In this document: one piece after another, positions 28,561-36,766 of the stretch
Layout of the letters: each line of letters starts with the position of its first letter
How positions within the stretch are numbered: position 1 is the first letter of the stretch
DNA from: an uncultured Lachnotalea sp.
GTDB taxonomy: Bacteria > Bacillota > Clostridia > Lachnospirales > Lachnospiraceae
Reading direction: 5' to 3'
NCBI GenBank assembly: GCA_948470255.1
Contig: CAOKOS010000001.1
Coordinates: forward strand, 57,382-121,381
Length of the DNA stretch: 64,000 bases
Translations under genes and position numbers: made by a program
The notes under the pieces: generated by a model
Databases searched by the model: none
What the model saw: only the letters and a program-made list of their open reading frames with translations
Told to the model about the DNA's origin: nothing

Positions 28561-29364
28561 ATGAATTTGTCAATATCGAATATCGGCTGGCCGGCCAGCC
28601 TGGATTCATCGGTTTATGGATTAATGGAAAAATATGGATATTCCGGCTTGGAGATTGCGCCCACCAGGATTTTTCCTGAAAGGCCTTATGAAAAGCTGGA
28701 GGACGCTAAGGTTTGGAGCGGGCAGTTAAAAAGGGATTATGGATTCTGTATACCGTCTATGCAGTCTATTTGGTATGGGCGTACAGAAAATATTTTTGGC
28801 ACACAAAAGGAACGGGAAGGATTATTGGAATATACAAAGAAGGCAGTTGATTTTGCCGCTGCCATTGGCTGTGGAAATTTGGTATTCGGCTGCCCGAAAA
28901 ACCGCAACCTTCCAGAAGGGGTGGATTCGGAGCCTGCTTTCCGGTTCTTTAAAGAACTGGGGGACTATGGGGCGTCAAAGAGGGTAGTCATTGGCATGGA
29001 AGCCAATCCGCCTATCTATCATACGAATTTTATAAATGATACAGAGGCTGCCCTGGAGTTGATCAGGCAGGTGGATTCTGTGGGGTTTATGCTGAATCTG
29101 GATGTGGGTACCATGATTCAGAACCGGGAATCCGTATCGGCGCTTGAAGGAAATGTAAAAAATATCAGCCATGTGCACATCAGCGAACCAGGTTTAAAGA
29201 TCATTGAACAGAGAGGGTTCCATGGGGAATTATTTGAGCTTTTGAGAAAAGAAGGGTATTCAGGTTTTGTTTCCATTGAGATGGGAACAACAGAATCACT
29301 TTCAGATATTGAGTATGTGTTACGGTATGTAAAACAGGTTTTTGCAGAAAAGCAGGAGTTTTGA
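28561..29364 (+). CDS. Xylose isomerase-like TIM-barrel protein (sugar phosphate isomerase/epimerase)
   Basis: 267 residues, close to the family norm. TIM-barrel motifs in order: YSGLEIAPTRIFP, AIGCGNLVFGCPKN, VVIGMEANPP (metal-binding Glu), FMLNLDVGTM (Asp), ISHVHISEPG (His) and GFVSIEMGTTES (Glu), the metal ligands of AP-endonuclease-2-type barrels. It likely isomerises or epimerises a sugar derivative in the cytosol, providing an uncommon sugar to this operon. AGGAGA Shine-Dalgarno; 3 bases after the previous stop. Confidence 0.85.
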   Translation: MNLSISNIGWPASLDSSVYGLMEKYGYSGLEIAPTRIFPERPYEKLEDAKVWSGQLKRDYGFCIPSMQSIWYGRTENIFGTQKEREGLLEYTKKAVDFAAAIGCGNLVFGCPKNRNLPEGVDSEPAFRFFKELGDYGASKRVVIGMEANPPIYHTNFINDTEAALELIRQVDSVGFMLNLDVGTMIQNRESVSALEGNVKNISHVHISEPGLKIIEQRGFHGELFELLRKEGYSGFVSIEMGTTESLSDIEYVLRYVKQVFAEKQEF

Positions 29365-29365
29365 T

Positions 29366-30166
29366 ATGGTTTATAAAAGACAAAAAGGAGTTCCACAGTT
29401 TGAAGCTAGGGAATATGCCAAAAAGTCTAAAGATTATGTCGTCCTCATCCCGATTATCAACGAGGGGGATAGGATAAAGAAAGAACTGATGCGGGCGGGC
29501 AAATATCATGTGGGGGATTATGCCGACCTTGTTATCTGTGACGGCGGTTCTACAGACGGATGTACAGAAGAAAAGAGGCTTCGCAGGCTAGGGATTAATA
29601 CGCTGCTCACTAAGCAGGATATCGGAAAGCAGGGAGCGCAGCTGCGTATGGGAATCTGGTGGGCGCTTCAAAGAGGATATAAGGGGATCATTACCATTGA
29701 CGGAAACAATAAAGACAGTATCGAAGATGTGCCTCTATTTATAGAAAAATTGAAGTCCGGCTATGATTTTGTCCAGGGTTCCCGTTTCATAAAAGGGGGG
29801 AAAGCGGTCAATACGCCATTTATCCGGCTATTATCCGTAAAATTAATTCATGCGCCGGTGATTTCCCTGACTGCCCGTCAAAGGTTTACTGATACGACCA
29901 ATGCATACCGGGCGTATTCAGCCAGGTATTTGCAGGATAAACGGGTGCAGCCCCTCAGGGATATTTTTATGACTTATGAATTGCTGGCGTATTTGTCGGT
30001 GAGGGCGACACAGCTGGGCTATAAAGCCTGTGAGGTACCTGTAACCAGGGCTTATCCTAAATCTGGGAAAACACCTACAAAAATCAGTTTTTTTAAAGGA
30101 AACAGCGAATTAATGAAAATTTTGTTTAAAAATTTATTTGGAATATATCAACCAAAAGGGAAATGA
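29366..30166 (+). CDS. GT2 glycosyltransferase (DPM1-like, soluble)
   Basis: ATG 29366 is chosen for its AGGAG at 29354-29358; the track's TTG at 29342 sits inside the preceding gene. 266 residues. Signatures: YVVLIPIINEGDRIKKEL, LVICDGGSTDGC, IITIDGNNKDS (the D-x-N/D metal site), FVQGSRFIKGGKAV and the late TTNAYRAYSARYL. No TM helix is obvious. It resembles dolichol/undecaprenyl-phosphate mannose synthase-type enzymes. It ends the operon begun at 22626; no clear terminator follows. Confidence 0.83.
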   Translation: MVYKRQKGVPQFEAREYAKKSKDYVVLIPIINEGDRIKKELMRAGKYHVGDYADLVICDGGSTDGCTEEKRLRRLGINTLLTKQDIGKQGAQLRMGIWWALQRGYKGIITIDGNNKDSIEDVPLFIEKLKSGYDFVQGSRFIKGGKAVNTPFIRLLSVKLIHAPVISLTARQRFTDTTNAYRAYSARYLQDKRVQPLRDIFMTYELLAYLSVRATQLGYKACEVPVTRAYPKSGKTPTKISFFKGNSELMKILFKNLFGIYQPKGK

Positions 30167-30221
30167 GCTTTTATCTTAGAATACTGGCATATGGCCTCAT
30201 AAAGCTGGAAGATATTTATGA

Positions 30222-30250
30222 TTGCAAGATAGAAGAAACCCAGATATAAT
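30222..30250 (+). promoter_or_regulatory. Promoter for the ChW-GH25 gene
   Basis: TTGCAA (30222-30227), 17-base spacer, TATAAT (30245-30250). The first TTG is the ORF track's start codon, which is therefore most likely a -35 box instead. Confidence 0.75.
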
Positions 30251-30296
30251 GATAAAGAAATTTAGATACAAGAGATTCATACGTGGAGGGATGACA

Positions 30297-32318
30297 GTGA
30301 AAAAAAGGACCAGGAGAAGATGGATAGAAATAGTGACAGGGGTTATGCTTTGTCTGTTTATGGTGATTCAGCCGTTAAGCGTCGCCGCAACTGCAGATAG
30401 ACCAGAAGATATCCAGATAAACGGGCAGGAATCAGAAAGAAGTGGGGAGATTTCTGAGGGGGCATCTGCTGCAGCGCCGGATGTTGTAGAACCGGATGCG
30501 GAAGAACCCAATGCGCCGTCAGATATGACAGAATCTGACGAAACAGAGCCGGATGAGACAGAGTCGGATGCGACAGAATCTGATGGGGCGGAGCCGGATA
30601 CGACAGAATCTGATGAGGCAGAGCCGGATACGGAAGAATCTGCGGAGACTACGGTTTCTCAGGAGCAGGAAGAAACAACAGGTGATGAGGGGGCGCTTAC
30701 GGAAGCGGCAGAGCTTTATGGAGCCGGTGTGCCCCATGTGTCTTACAGAACCCATGTACAGACTTATGGCTGGATGGATTGGGTTTTGGATGGGAAAACA
30801 AGTGGAACAGAAGGGAAATACAAACGCCTGGAGGGTATAAACATTGAGTTGAAAGACACACCGGTTCCGGGAGGAATTGAATATAAAACTCATGTGCAGA
30901 CCTATGGCTGGATGAATTGGGTGTCCAATGGAAAGTTAAGTGGAACAGAAGGGAAATATAAACGTCTGGAGGCAATTCAGATCCGTCTCACAGGAGAAAT
31001 GGAGAAAAAGTACGATGTCTATTACCGCGTCCATTGCCAGACCTTTGGCTGGATGGGCTGGGCCAAAAACGGGGCGCCGGCTGGAAGCATGGGCTATGGG
31101 AAGCGGTTGGAAGGTATCCAGATTGTTTTGGTAGGGAAGGGCGGAGCGGCGCCTGGAAGTTCTGCAGGAAGTTATAGAGAAGACTTTAAGGTTACATATC
31201 AGACTTATGTAGAGACTTATGGCTGGTTGCCGGAAACCTGGAACGGGCAGTCAAACGGGACGACTGGCGAAGCAAAACGCCTGGAAGCCATTAAAATCCA
31301 CGTGGATAACCATTATTTGGTGGAGGGGAGTGTAGAATACCGTGTCCACGCCCAGACATACGGCTGGATGGATTGGGTAAAAGAGGGAAATATTGCGGGA
31401 ACGGTTAATAAGTCCAAACGTCTGGAGGGCATTGAGATCCGCCTTACTGGGGATCTGGCGAAAAAGTATGATATTTATTACCGCGTCCACTGCCAGACCT
31501 ATGGCTGGACAGGATGGGGATCCAACGGGGAGCCGGTAGGAAGTGAAGGTTATGGAAAACGCGTGGAATCCATAGAAATCAAATTGGTGGCAAAAGGAGG
31601 GAGCGCTCCCGGTTCCACCCAAAATACATATTATAAGCCGGAGTTTTGGGGCGTGGATGTTTCAGCATGGCAGGAAACTGTCAACTGGAAAAGCGCAAAG
31701 GCAGATGGCGTAGAGTTTGCCATGTTGCGGATTACCCAGAAAAATACAGGGTCAACAGGCGGAACTGTGATGGCAGACCGGTATTTTGAGAAAAACGCCC
31801 AGGGAGCCCTTGCCAATGGGATTCCCATCGGCGGATATGTGTATTGCTATGCTTCGACGCCTCAGGAAGCAGCAGCGGAAGCAGAATTTGCCGTAAGCCT
31901 TTTGAAAAAATATCATGTGACATATCCCATAGCTTTTGATTTGGAGGAGCCGGAACATATGACGACGGCTGCCAAATTAAATAATATGGCAATGGCGAAA
32001 GCGTATTGTTCTGTGTTGCAGAAAGCCGGTTATAAAACAGTAGTATATGGAAGCCCCAGTAAACTGAGAAGGGTATTTGATTATAATGAGGTGGCTTCCA
32101 CTTATGGTATCTGGCTGGCCAGATACCGCTGGGATTTAATTCAGTCAAGCTTGGATTTTAATGATGCGGCCACCAGGACAATGGTTCGCAGTACCGGATA
32201 TGAAGGCGGAAATTATACTGGCCTGACCGGAGTAAAAATGTGGCAGTATACAGAGCAGGGGCGCGTGAATGGGATCCCTGGAAATGTTGACTTGGACTTA
32301 AGCTATACAGCGTATTGA
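30297..32318 (+). CDS. Secreted ChW-repeat GH25 lysozyme
   Basis: GTG 30297 is the best start: GGAGGG is six bases upstream, the promoter rules out the earlier starts, and the protein then begins with a clean signal peptide (MKKRTRRRWIEIVTGVMLCL...). 673 residues: signal peptide, Asp/Glu/Thr linker ending ELYGAG, six ChW repeats, GH25 muramidase from about 450. Catalytic acids are in WGVDVSAWQ and PIAFDLEEPEH, with the family end motif GNVDLDLSY. It cleaves the muramic acid linkage of peptidoglycan outside the cell. It stands alone between its own promoter and a terminator. Confidence 0.93.
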   Translation: MKKRTRRRWIEIVTGVMLCLFMVIQPLSVAATADRPEDIQINGQESERSGEISEGASAAAPDVVEPDAEEPNAPSDMTESDETEPDETESDATESDGAEPDTTESDEAEPDTEESAETTVSQEQEETTGDEGALTEAAELYGAGVPHVSYRTHVQTYGWMDWVLDGKTSGTEGKYKRLEGINIELKDTPVPGGIEYKTHVQTYGWMNWVSNGKLSGTEGKYKRLEAIQIRLTGEMEKKYDVYYRVHCQTFGWMGWAKNGAPAGSMGYGKRLEGIQIVLVGKGGAAPGSSAGSYREDFKVTYQTYVETYGWLPETWNGQSNGTTGEAKRLEAIKIHVDNHYLVEGSVEYRVHAQTYGWMDWVKEGNIAGTVNKSKRLEGIEIRLTGDLAKKYDIYYRVHCQTYGWTGWGSNGEPVGSEGYGKRVESIEIKLVAKGGSAPGSTQNTYYKPEFWGVDVSAWQETVNWKSAKADGVEFAMLRITQKNTGSTGGTVMADRYFEKNAQGALANGIPIGGYVYCYASTPQEAAAEAEFAVSLLKKYHVTYPIAFDLEEPEHMTTAAKLNNMAMAKAYCSVLQKAGYKTVVYGSPSKLRRVFDYNEVASTYGIWLARYRWDLIQSSLDFNDAATRTMVRSTGYEGGNYTGLTGVKMWQYTEQGRVNGIPGNVDLDLSYTAY

Positions 32319-32323
32319 TAGGG

Positions 32324-32352
32324 TTGAAAGTCAGAAGGAAATAGGATAAAAT
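32324..32352 (+). promoter_or_regulatory. Possible promoter overlapping the GH25 terminator region
   Basis: TTGAAA (32324-32329), 17-base spacer, TAAAAT (32347-32352). The predicted start falls at the foot of the terminator hairpin, so RNA from it would begin within the hairpin. It may drive the double-GT2 gene. Confidence 0.45.
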
Positions 32353-32359
32353 ATAAAAC

Positions 32360-32398
32360 AGGGCATTTTGGGAAGTCCCGAAAATGCCCTCGTTTTTT
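32360..32398 (+). terminator. Intrinsic terminator after the GH25 gene
   Basis: AGGGCATTTTGGGA pairs with TCCCGAAAATGCCCT (one bulged base, 2-base loop), followed by CGTTTTTTG. Confidence 0.88.
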
Positions 32399-32464
32399 GT
32401 ACAGGTCTTTAGGGAGAAATAGGGAAAAACAGAAACCGCAGGAAACGGATGGAGGGAAAAGACT

Positions 32465-34663
32465 GTGAAATATTATATTGACCATATAAAAACCAAAGAT
32501 TGTGAAATGACGATTTCCGGGTGGGCGGTCAGTGATTCACCGAATATTCCTGTGGAAATTGAAATTATCGGGAAAAAAAGCGGAAACGTTCCATTCACAC
32601 GTACAGATGCAGGGCGCTTCGATGTGAACCGGGAATTTTTTTGGGGAAAGAGCACATTAAAACTTGGTTTTTGTATTACCTTTTCTTACGATTCCGAAGA
32701 TACTTATGCGATCGTGTTTCGGGCAGATGGAAAAACCATGAGAAGAAAACTGCATGACGGAGGCGCGAAAGAAGAACGTCCGGTTCCCTTTTCCAGATTG
32801 AAGCAGCTTTTCAGGCCGGATACGGTGGGACGCGGAATAACCATATTAAAGCAGTATGGATGGAGGGCTTTTTTAAAAAAGCTATTTGGGAAACTGAAAA
32901 AAAGCAGGGAGCATTATCATGACTGGCGGATTCAGGTACAGCCTTCACCAAGGGAGTTGGAGGCCCAGAGAAATAAAAAATTTGCTATTACGCCTAAATT
33001 CAGTATCATAGTCCCCCTTTACCGGACACCAAAAAAATTTCTTGGAGAGATGATAAAATCGGTTCAGGATCAGACTTATGGGAATTGGGAGCTTTGCCTG
33101 GCTGACGGCAGTGGTTCCGTAAATGGGGACGACGGAGAAAATCTTTCCAAATGGGTCGAAAGCTATCAGAGGGTGGATGCGCGGGTAAAATATGTCCGTC
33201 TGCAGGAAAACCTGGGGATTGCAGGGAATACCAACGCGGCTCTCTCCATGGCGGAGGGGGATTACATTGTTTTGCTGGATCATGATGATACGCTGACGGA
33301 AGATGCCCTGTATGAGTGTGCCCTTCGGATCAACAGAGAAAGGACAGAAGGGCGGAAGGTTCAGGTGCTTTATTCAGACGAAGATAAACTAACTGTGAAA
33401 AAAGGGAGAGCTTTTTATTTTGACGCCCATTTTAAGCCGGATTTTAATCCGGACCTTCTTCGCAGCATGAATTATATTTCTCATTTGTTTGTGGTGGAAC
33501 GGGCATTGGTGGAAAAGGTGGGCGTATTCCGTCCAGAATTTGACGGTTCTCAGGATTATGATTTTATTTTCCGGTGTACGGAGCAGGCAGAGGCGATCTG
33601 TCATATTCCGCGTGTGTTGTACCACTGGCGGGTAAATGCAGGATCCACAGCGGAGGATCCCCAAAAAAAGCTGTATGCTTTTGAAGCTGGATCCAGGGCC
33701 ATTAAATCCCATTGTGAGAGAGTGGGAATTGGAAAGGTGCAGGTGGAAGAAAACGAAGTGTTGGGAGCTTACCGGGTGCGGTATCCGGTGAAAGGGGAAC
33801 CTTTTGTTTCTGTGATTATCCCCAGCAAAGATCATACAGATGATTTACGTATCTGTGTAAAATCCCTTCTGGAAAAGGCGACTTATAAAAATCTGGAAGT
33901 GATCATTGTGGAGAATAACAGTACAGAAGAGGAAACTTTCCAATGTTATAGAGAGCTGGAGGCTGCTTATAAAAATCTTCAGGTGATCCGGTGGACGGGA
34001 AGAGGGTTTAATTTTTCAGCAATTAATAACTATGCCCTGCCTTACGCGAAGGGGGAGTATTTGTTGTTTTTGAATAATGATACGGAGTTGATTAATGAAA
34101 ACTGTATAGAAGAACTTTTAGGTTTTTGCCAGCGGGATGATGTGGGAATTGTCGGGGCCCAGCTTTTTTATGATGATGATACCATTCAGCATGCAGGGGT
34201 GGTTGTGGGCTATAAAGGGATTGCCGGACATACTTTTATTGGGTTTCACAAAGGGGAAAAGACGTATTTTCTGCGCTCCATGTGCGCTCAGGATTATAGT
34301 GCAGTCACAGCAGCCTGTATGATGACAAAACGGAGTATTTTCGAGGAAACAGGGGGATTCGACGAGGGGCTGGCAGTGGCTTTCAATGATATTGATTACT
34401 GCCTGAAAGTGCGGAGCATGGAAAAACTGGTGGTTTACAATCCTTTTGCCCAGCTTTATCATTATGAGTCAAAATCCAGGGGTATAGAGGATACGCCAGA
34501 AAAAATCCTTCGTTTTGACCAGGAAGTTGAAACTTTCCGAAATCGTTGGAAGGATATTTTGGACGCGGGGGATCCTTATTATAATCCAAACCTGACGTTA
34601 TTATCTTCTGATTTTTCCCTCAGAAACTATACAAAAGAGCCTTTGGACGTGGGAAAGACTTGA
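32465..34663 (+). CDS. Double-GT2 glycosyltransferase
   Basis: GTG start with GGAGGG eight bases upstream. 732 residues. An N-terminal ~100-residue beta module (TISGWAVSDSPNIPVEIEI) resembles the C-terminal SGWAF module of the giant protein at 2.6 kb. GT2 domain 1 begins about residue 178 (FSIIVPLYRTPKKF, LADGSGS, LLDHDDTLTEDALYE, YSDEDKL) and domain 2 about 445 (VSVIIPSKDHTDDL, IIVENNSTEEE, LFLNNDTELI, FNDIDYCLKVR). Both keep their acidic metal motifs. Likely cytoplasmic, forming two linkages of a repeating unit. It shares its double-domain layout with the 2.6-kb gene but lacks the HAD part. Confidence 0.9.
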   Translation: MKYYIDHIKTKDCEMTISGWAVSDSPNIPVEIEIIGKKSGNVPFTRTDAGRFDVNREFFWGKSTLKLGFCITFSYDSEDTYAIVFRADGKTMRRKLHDGGAKEERPVPFSRLKQLFRPDTVGRGITILKQYGWRAFLKKLFGKLKKSREHYHDWRIQVQPSPRELEAQRNKKFAITPKFSIIVPLYRTPKKFLGEMIKSVQDQTYGNWELCLADGSGSVNGDDGENLSKWVESYQRVDARVKYVRLQENLGIAGNTNAALSMAEGDYIVLLDHDDTLTEDALYECALRINRERTEGRKVQVLYSDEDKLTVKKGRAFYFDAHFKPDFNPDLLRSMNYISHLFVVERALVEKVGVFRPEFDGSQDYDFIFRCTEQAEAICHIPRVLYHWRVNAGSTAEDPQKKLYAFEAGSRAIKSHCERVGIGKVQVEENEVLGAYRVRYPVKGEPFVSVIIPSKDHTDDLRICVKSLLEKATYKNLEVIIVENNSTEEETFQCYRELEAAYKNLQVIRWTGRGFNFSAINNYALPYAKGEYLLFLNNDTELINENCIEELLGFCQRDDVGIVGAQLFYDDDTIQHAGVVVGYKGIAGHTFIGFHKGEKTYFLRSMCAQDYSAVTAACMMTKRSIFEETGGFDEGLAVAFNDIDYCLKVRSMEKLVVYNPFAQLYHYESKSRGIEDTPEKILRFDQEVETFRNRWKDILDAGDPYYNPNLTLLSSDFSLRNYTKEPLDVGKT

Positions 34664-34722
34664 GAGCTTAAGGGAAAATTATGGTAATATTACAAAAACA
34701 TTACAAAACTTCTGCTTTCCTG

Positions 34723-34750
34723 TTGCGGAAGAGCTTTTTTATGGTATAAT
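34723..34750 (+). promoter_or_regulatory. Extended -10 promoter upstream of the Wzx/Wzy-type operon
   Basis: TGGTATAAT (extended -10; TATAAT at 34745-34750) with a weak -35 TTGCGG (34723-34728), 16-base spacer. It lies 124 bases before the dehydratase start. Confidence 0.65.
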
Positions 34751-34873
34751 GTTTATGCCTTATGCAGATTATTCCTATTTCTGATCAGGTAAATATTTCA
34801 CCTTATTTTCGTGCAAACTACAGTAGATGATATAAATTCAGTCCTGTTTCCAGGCAAAATGGAGAATATACGA

Positions 34874-36754
34874 ATGAATTTAAAAGATAAAGCTCTTCGG
34901 ACAAAACGAATTTTTTTGATGTGCTATGATATGTTTATGGTGGCTTTGGCGGCGTTTATTGCTTTAATGCTGCGCTTTGAATTTTCTTACAAAGATATAC
35001 CGTCAAAGTATGTGGCAGCATTATGGCGTGGATTACCGTTTCTGCTGATCAGCGCAGTGCTGATTTTTTCAATTTTCCGTCTATATTCTATTTTATGGTT
35101 CTATGCCGGAACAATGGAACTTCTTAATATTGTCCTGGCATGTCTGATATCCACTTTTATGAATTATGTTTTAATGTTTTTAGTGAATGGATACGATACG
35201 TATGCGCTGCCCCGCAGTTTTTATGTATCTTACGGAGTGCTGCTTATCATATTGATGAGCGTCAGCAGGTATGCCTATCGTGGCGTTGGCATCATAGCTA
35301 CCCGGGAAATATCTGAGGGGGCGAGAAACAATGTCCTGATTATAGGGGCAGGTGCCGCAGGAAACGCGCTGATCAAGGAAATCAGGGATAGCCAGTATTT
35401 GAAAAAAAACATTGTCGGGGTTATTGACGACGATAAAAATAAGATTGGGAATTATATCCACGGTGTGAAGATCCTTGGCGGAAGAGAAACTATCATAGAA
35501 GCTGCTAAACATTATCATGTAAAAGAAATTATTATCGCTATGCCATCTGTGTCTGCTGCAAAGATAAAAGATATTCTGGATATTTGTAAACAGACAGGAT
35601 GTACACTGAAACGCGTCCCGGGAATTTATCAAATTGTAAACGGCGATGTCAACGTCAGCAATTTGAAGGCAGTGGGTATGAACGATCTTTTGGGAAGAGA
35701 ACCGGTACAGGTGGATTTGACGTCTATTTTGGACTATGTATCCAATAAGGTGGTCATGGTGACAGGAGGAGGAGGCTCCATCGGAAGCGAGTTGTGCCGC
35801 CAGATCGCTGCCCATAACCCGAGGCAACTTGTGTTGGTGGATATCTATGAGAATACCACATACGAGATACAAAATGAGCTGAAAAGCCGTTATCCAGAAC
35901 TGGATTTAGTAGTGCTGATTGCTTCTGTGCGTAATACAAAGCGCATTGACCAGATTTTTGAAACGTATCGTCCAGAAATTGTATACCATGCGGCAGCCCA
36001 TAAGCATGTGCCGCTGATGGAGGACAGTCCCAATGAAGCGGTGAAAAATAATGTGCTGGGAACCTGGAAAGTGGTAGTGGCGGCAGATAAATGGAAGGTG
36101 GAGCGTTTTGTTATGATATCGACAGACAAAGCGGTGAATCCTACCAACATCATGGGGGCGACGAAACGAATCTGTGAGATGCTGATTCAAACTTATGATA
36201 AATGGTCGAAAACAGAATTTGTTGCCGTACGTTTTGGAAATGTGCTGGGGAGCAACGGCAGTGTGATTCCTTTATTTAAGAAACAGATTGCAGAGGGAGG
36301 GCCAGTTACTGTTACACATCCCGAAATCACCCGTTATTTTATGACGATCCCGGAAGCGGTTTCCCTGGTTCTGCAGGCGGGAGTTTATGCCAGGGGAGGG
36401 GAGATTTTTGTCCTGGATATGGGAAAACCGGTAAAGATTCTGGATTTGGCGCGGAACTTGATTTTGCTTTCAGGATATAAACCGGACGTGGACATTAAAA
36501 TTGAGTTTACAGGGCTTAGGCCGGGGGAAAAATTGTATGAAGAAACGTTAATGAAAGAAGAGGGGCTGCAGGCCACGGCCAATGAGCTGATACACATTGG
36601 GAAGCCCATTGAGCTTGACGAAAACAGATTTTTGAAACAACTGGAGAGGTTGAAGGATTATGTGGTGGAAGAACCGGATGATATCCGGAGGATAGTGCAG
36701 GAGATTGTGCCCACTTATCATCCACAGATTAATGAAAAACAAAGGGGAGATTAA
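34874..36754 (+). CDS. Membrane-bound UDP-sugar 4,6-dehydratase (PglF/WbpM/CapD-like)
   Basis: ATG 34874 has GGAG nine bases upstream; the track's GTG at 34811 has no ribosome site. 626 residues: four TM helices, a first Rossmann domain (NVLIIGAGAAGNALI), then the catalytic SDR domain (VVMVTGGGGSIGSELC, YHAAAHKHVPLME, STDKAVNPTNIMGATKR). The active-site Tyr is Met (MGATK), as in the long-form PglF/WbpM enzymes. It converts UDP-GlcNAc to the 4-keto-6-deoxy sugar, first step to bacillosamine- or QuiNAc-type sugars used by the PglC-like transferase downstream. Confidence 0.93.
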   Translation: MNLKDKALRTKRIFLMCYDMFMVALAAFIALMLRFEFSYKDIPSKYVAALWRGLPFLLISAVLIFSIFRLYSILWFYAGTMELLNIVLACLISTFMNYVLMFLVNGYDTYALPRSFYVSYGVLLIILMSVSRYAYRGVGIIATREISEGARNNVLIIGAGAAGNALIKEIRDSQYLKKNIVGVIDDDKNKIGNYIHGVKILGGRETIIEAAKHYHVKEIIIAMPSVSAAKIKDILDICKQTGCTLKRVPGIYQIVNGDVNVSNLKAVGMNDLLGREPVQVDLTSILDYVSNKVVMVTGGGGSIGSELCRQIAAHNPRQLVLVDIYENTTYEIQNELKSRYPELDLVVLIASVRNTKRIDQIFETYRPEIVYHAAAHKHVPLMEDSPNEAVKNNVLGTWKVVVAADKWKVERFVMISTDKAVNPTNIMGATKRICEMLIQTYDKWSKTEFVAVRFGNVLGSNGSVIPLFKKQIAEGGPVTVTHPEITRYFMTIPEAVSLVLQAGVYARGGEIFVLDMGKPVKILDLARNLILLSGYKPDVDIKIEFTGLRPGEKLYEETLMKEEGLQATANELIHIGKPIELDENRFLKQLERLKDYVVEEPDDIRRIVQEIVPTYHPQINEKQRGD

Positions 36755-36766
36755 GGAGATAACAGG

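Noticed and set aside
30222-30296. ORF-track start (TTG 30222) for the GH25 protein
   Set aside because: That TTG is part of a -35 box; the GTG at 30297 has a ribosome site and a proper signal peptide.
35180-35872. 230-residue minus-strand ORF inside the 4,6-dehydratase gene
   Set aside because: Lies opposite a clearly conserved domain; no start signal; product has no recognisable fold.
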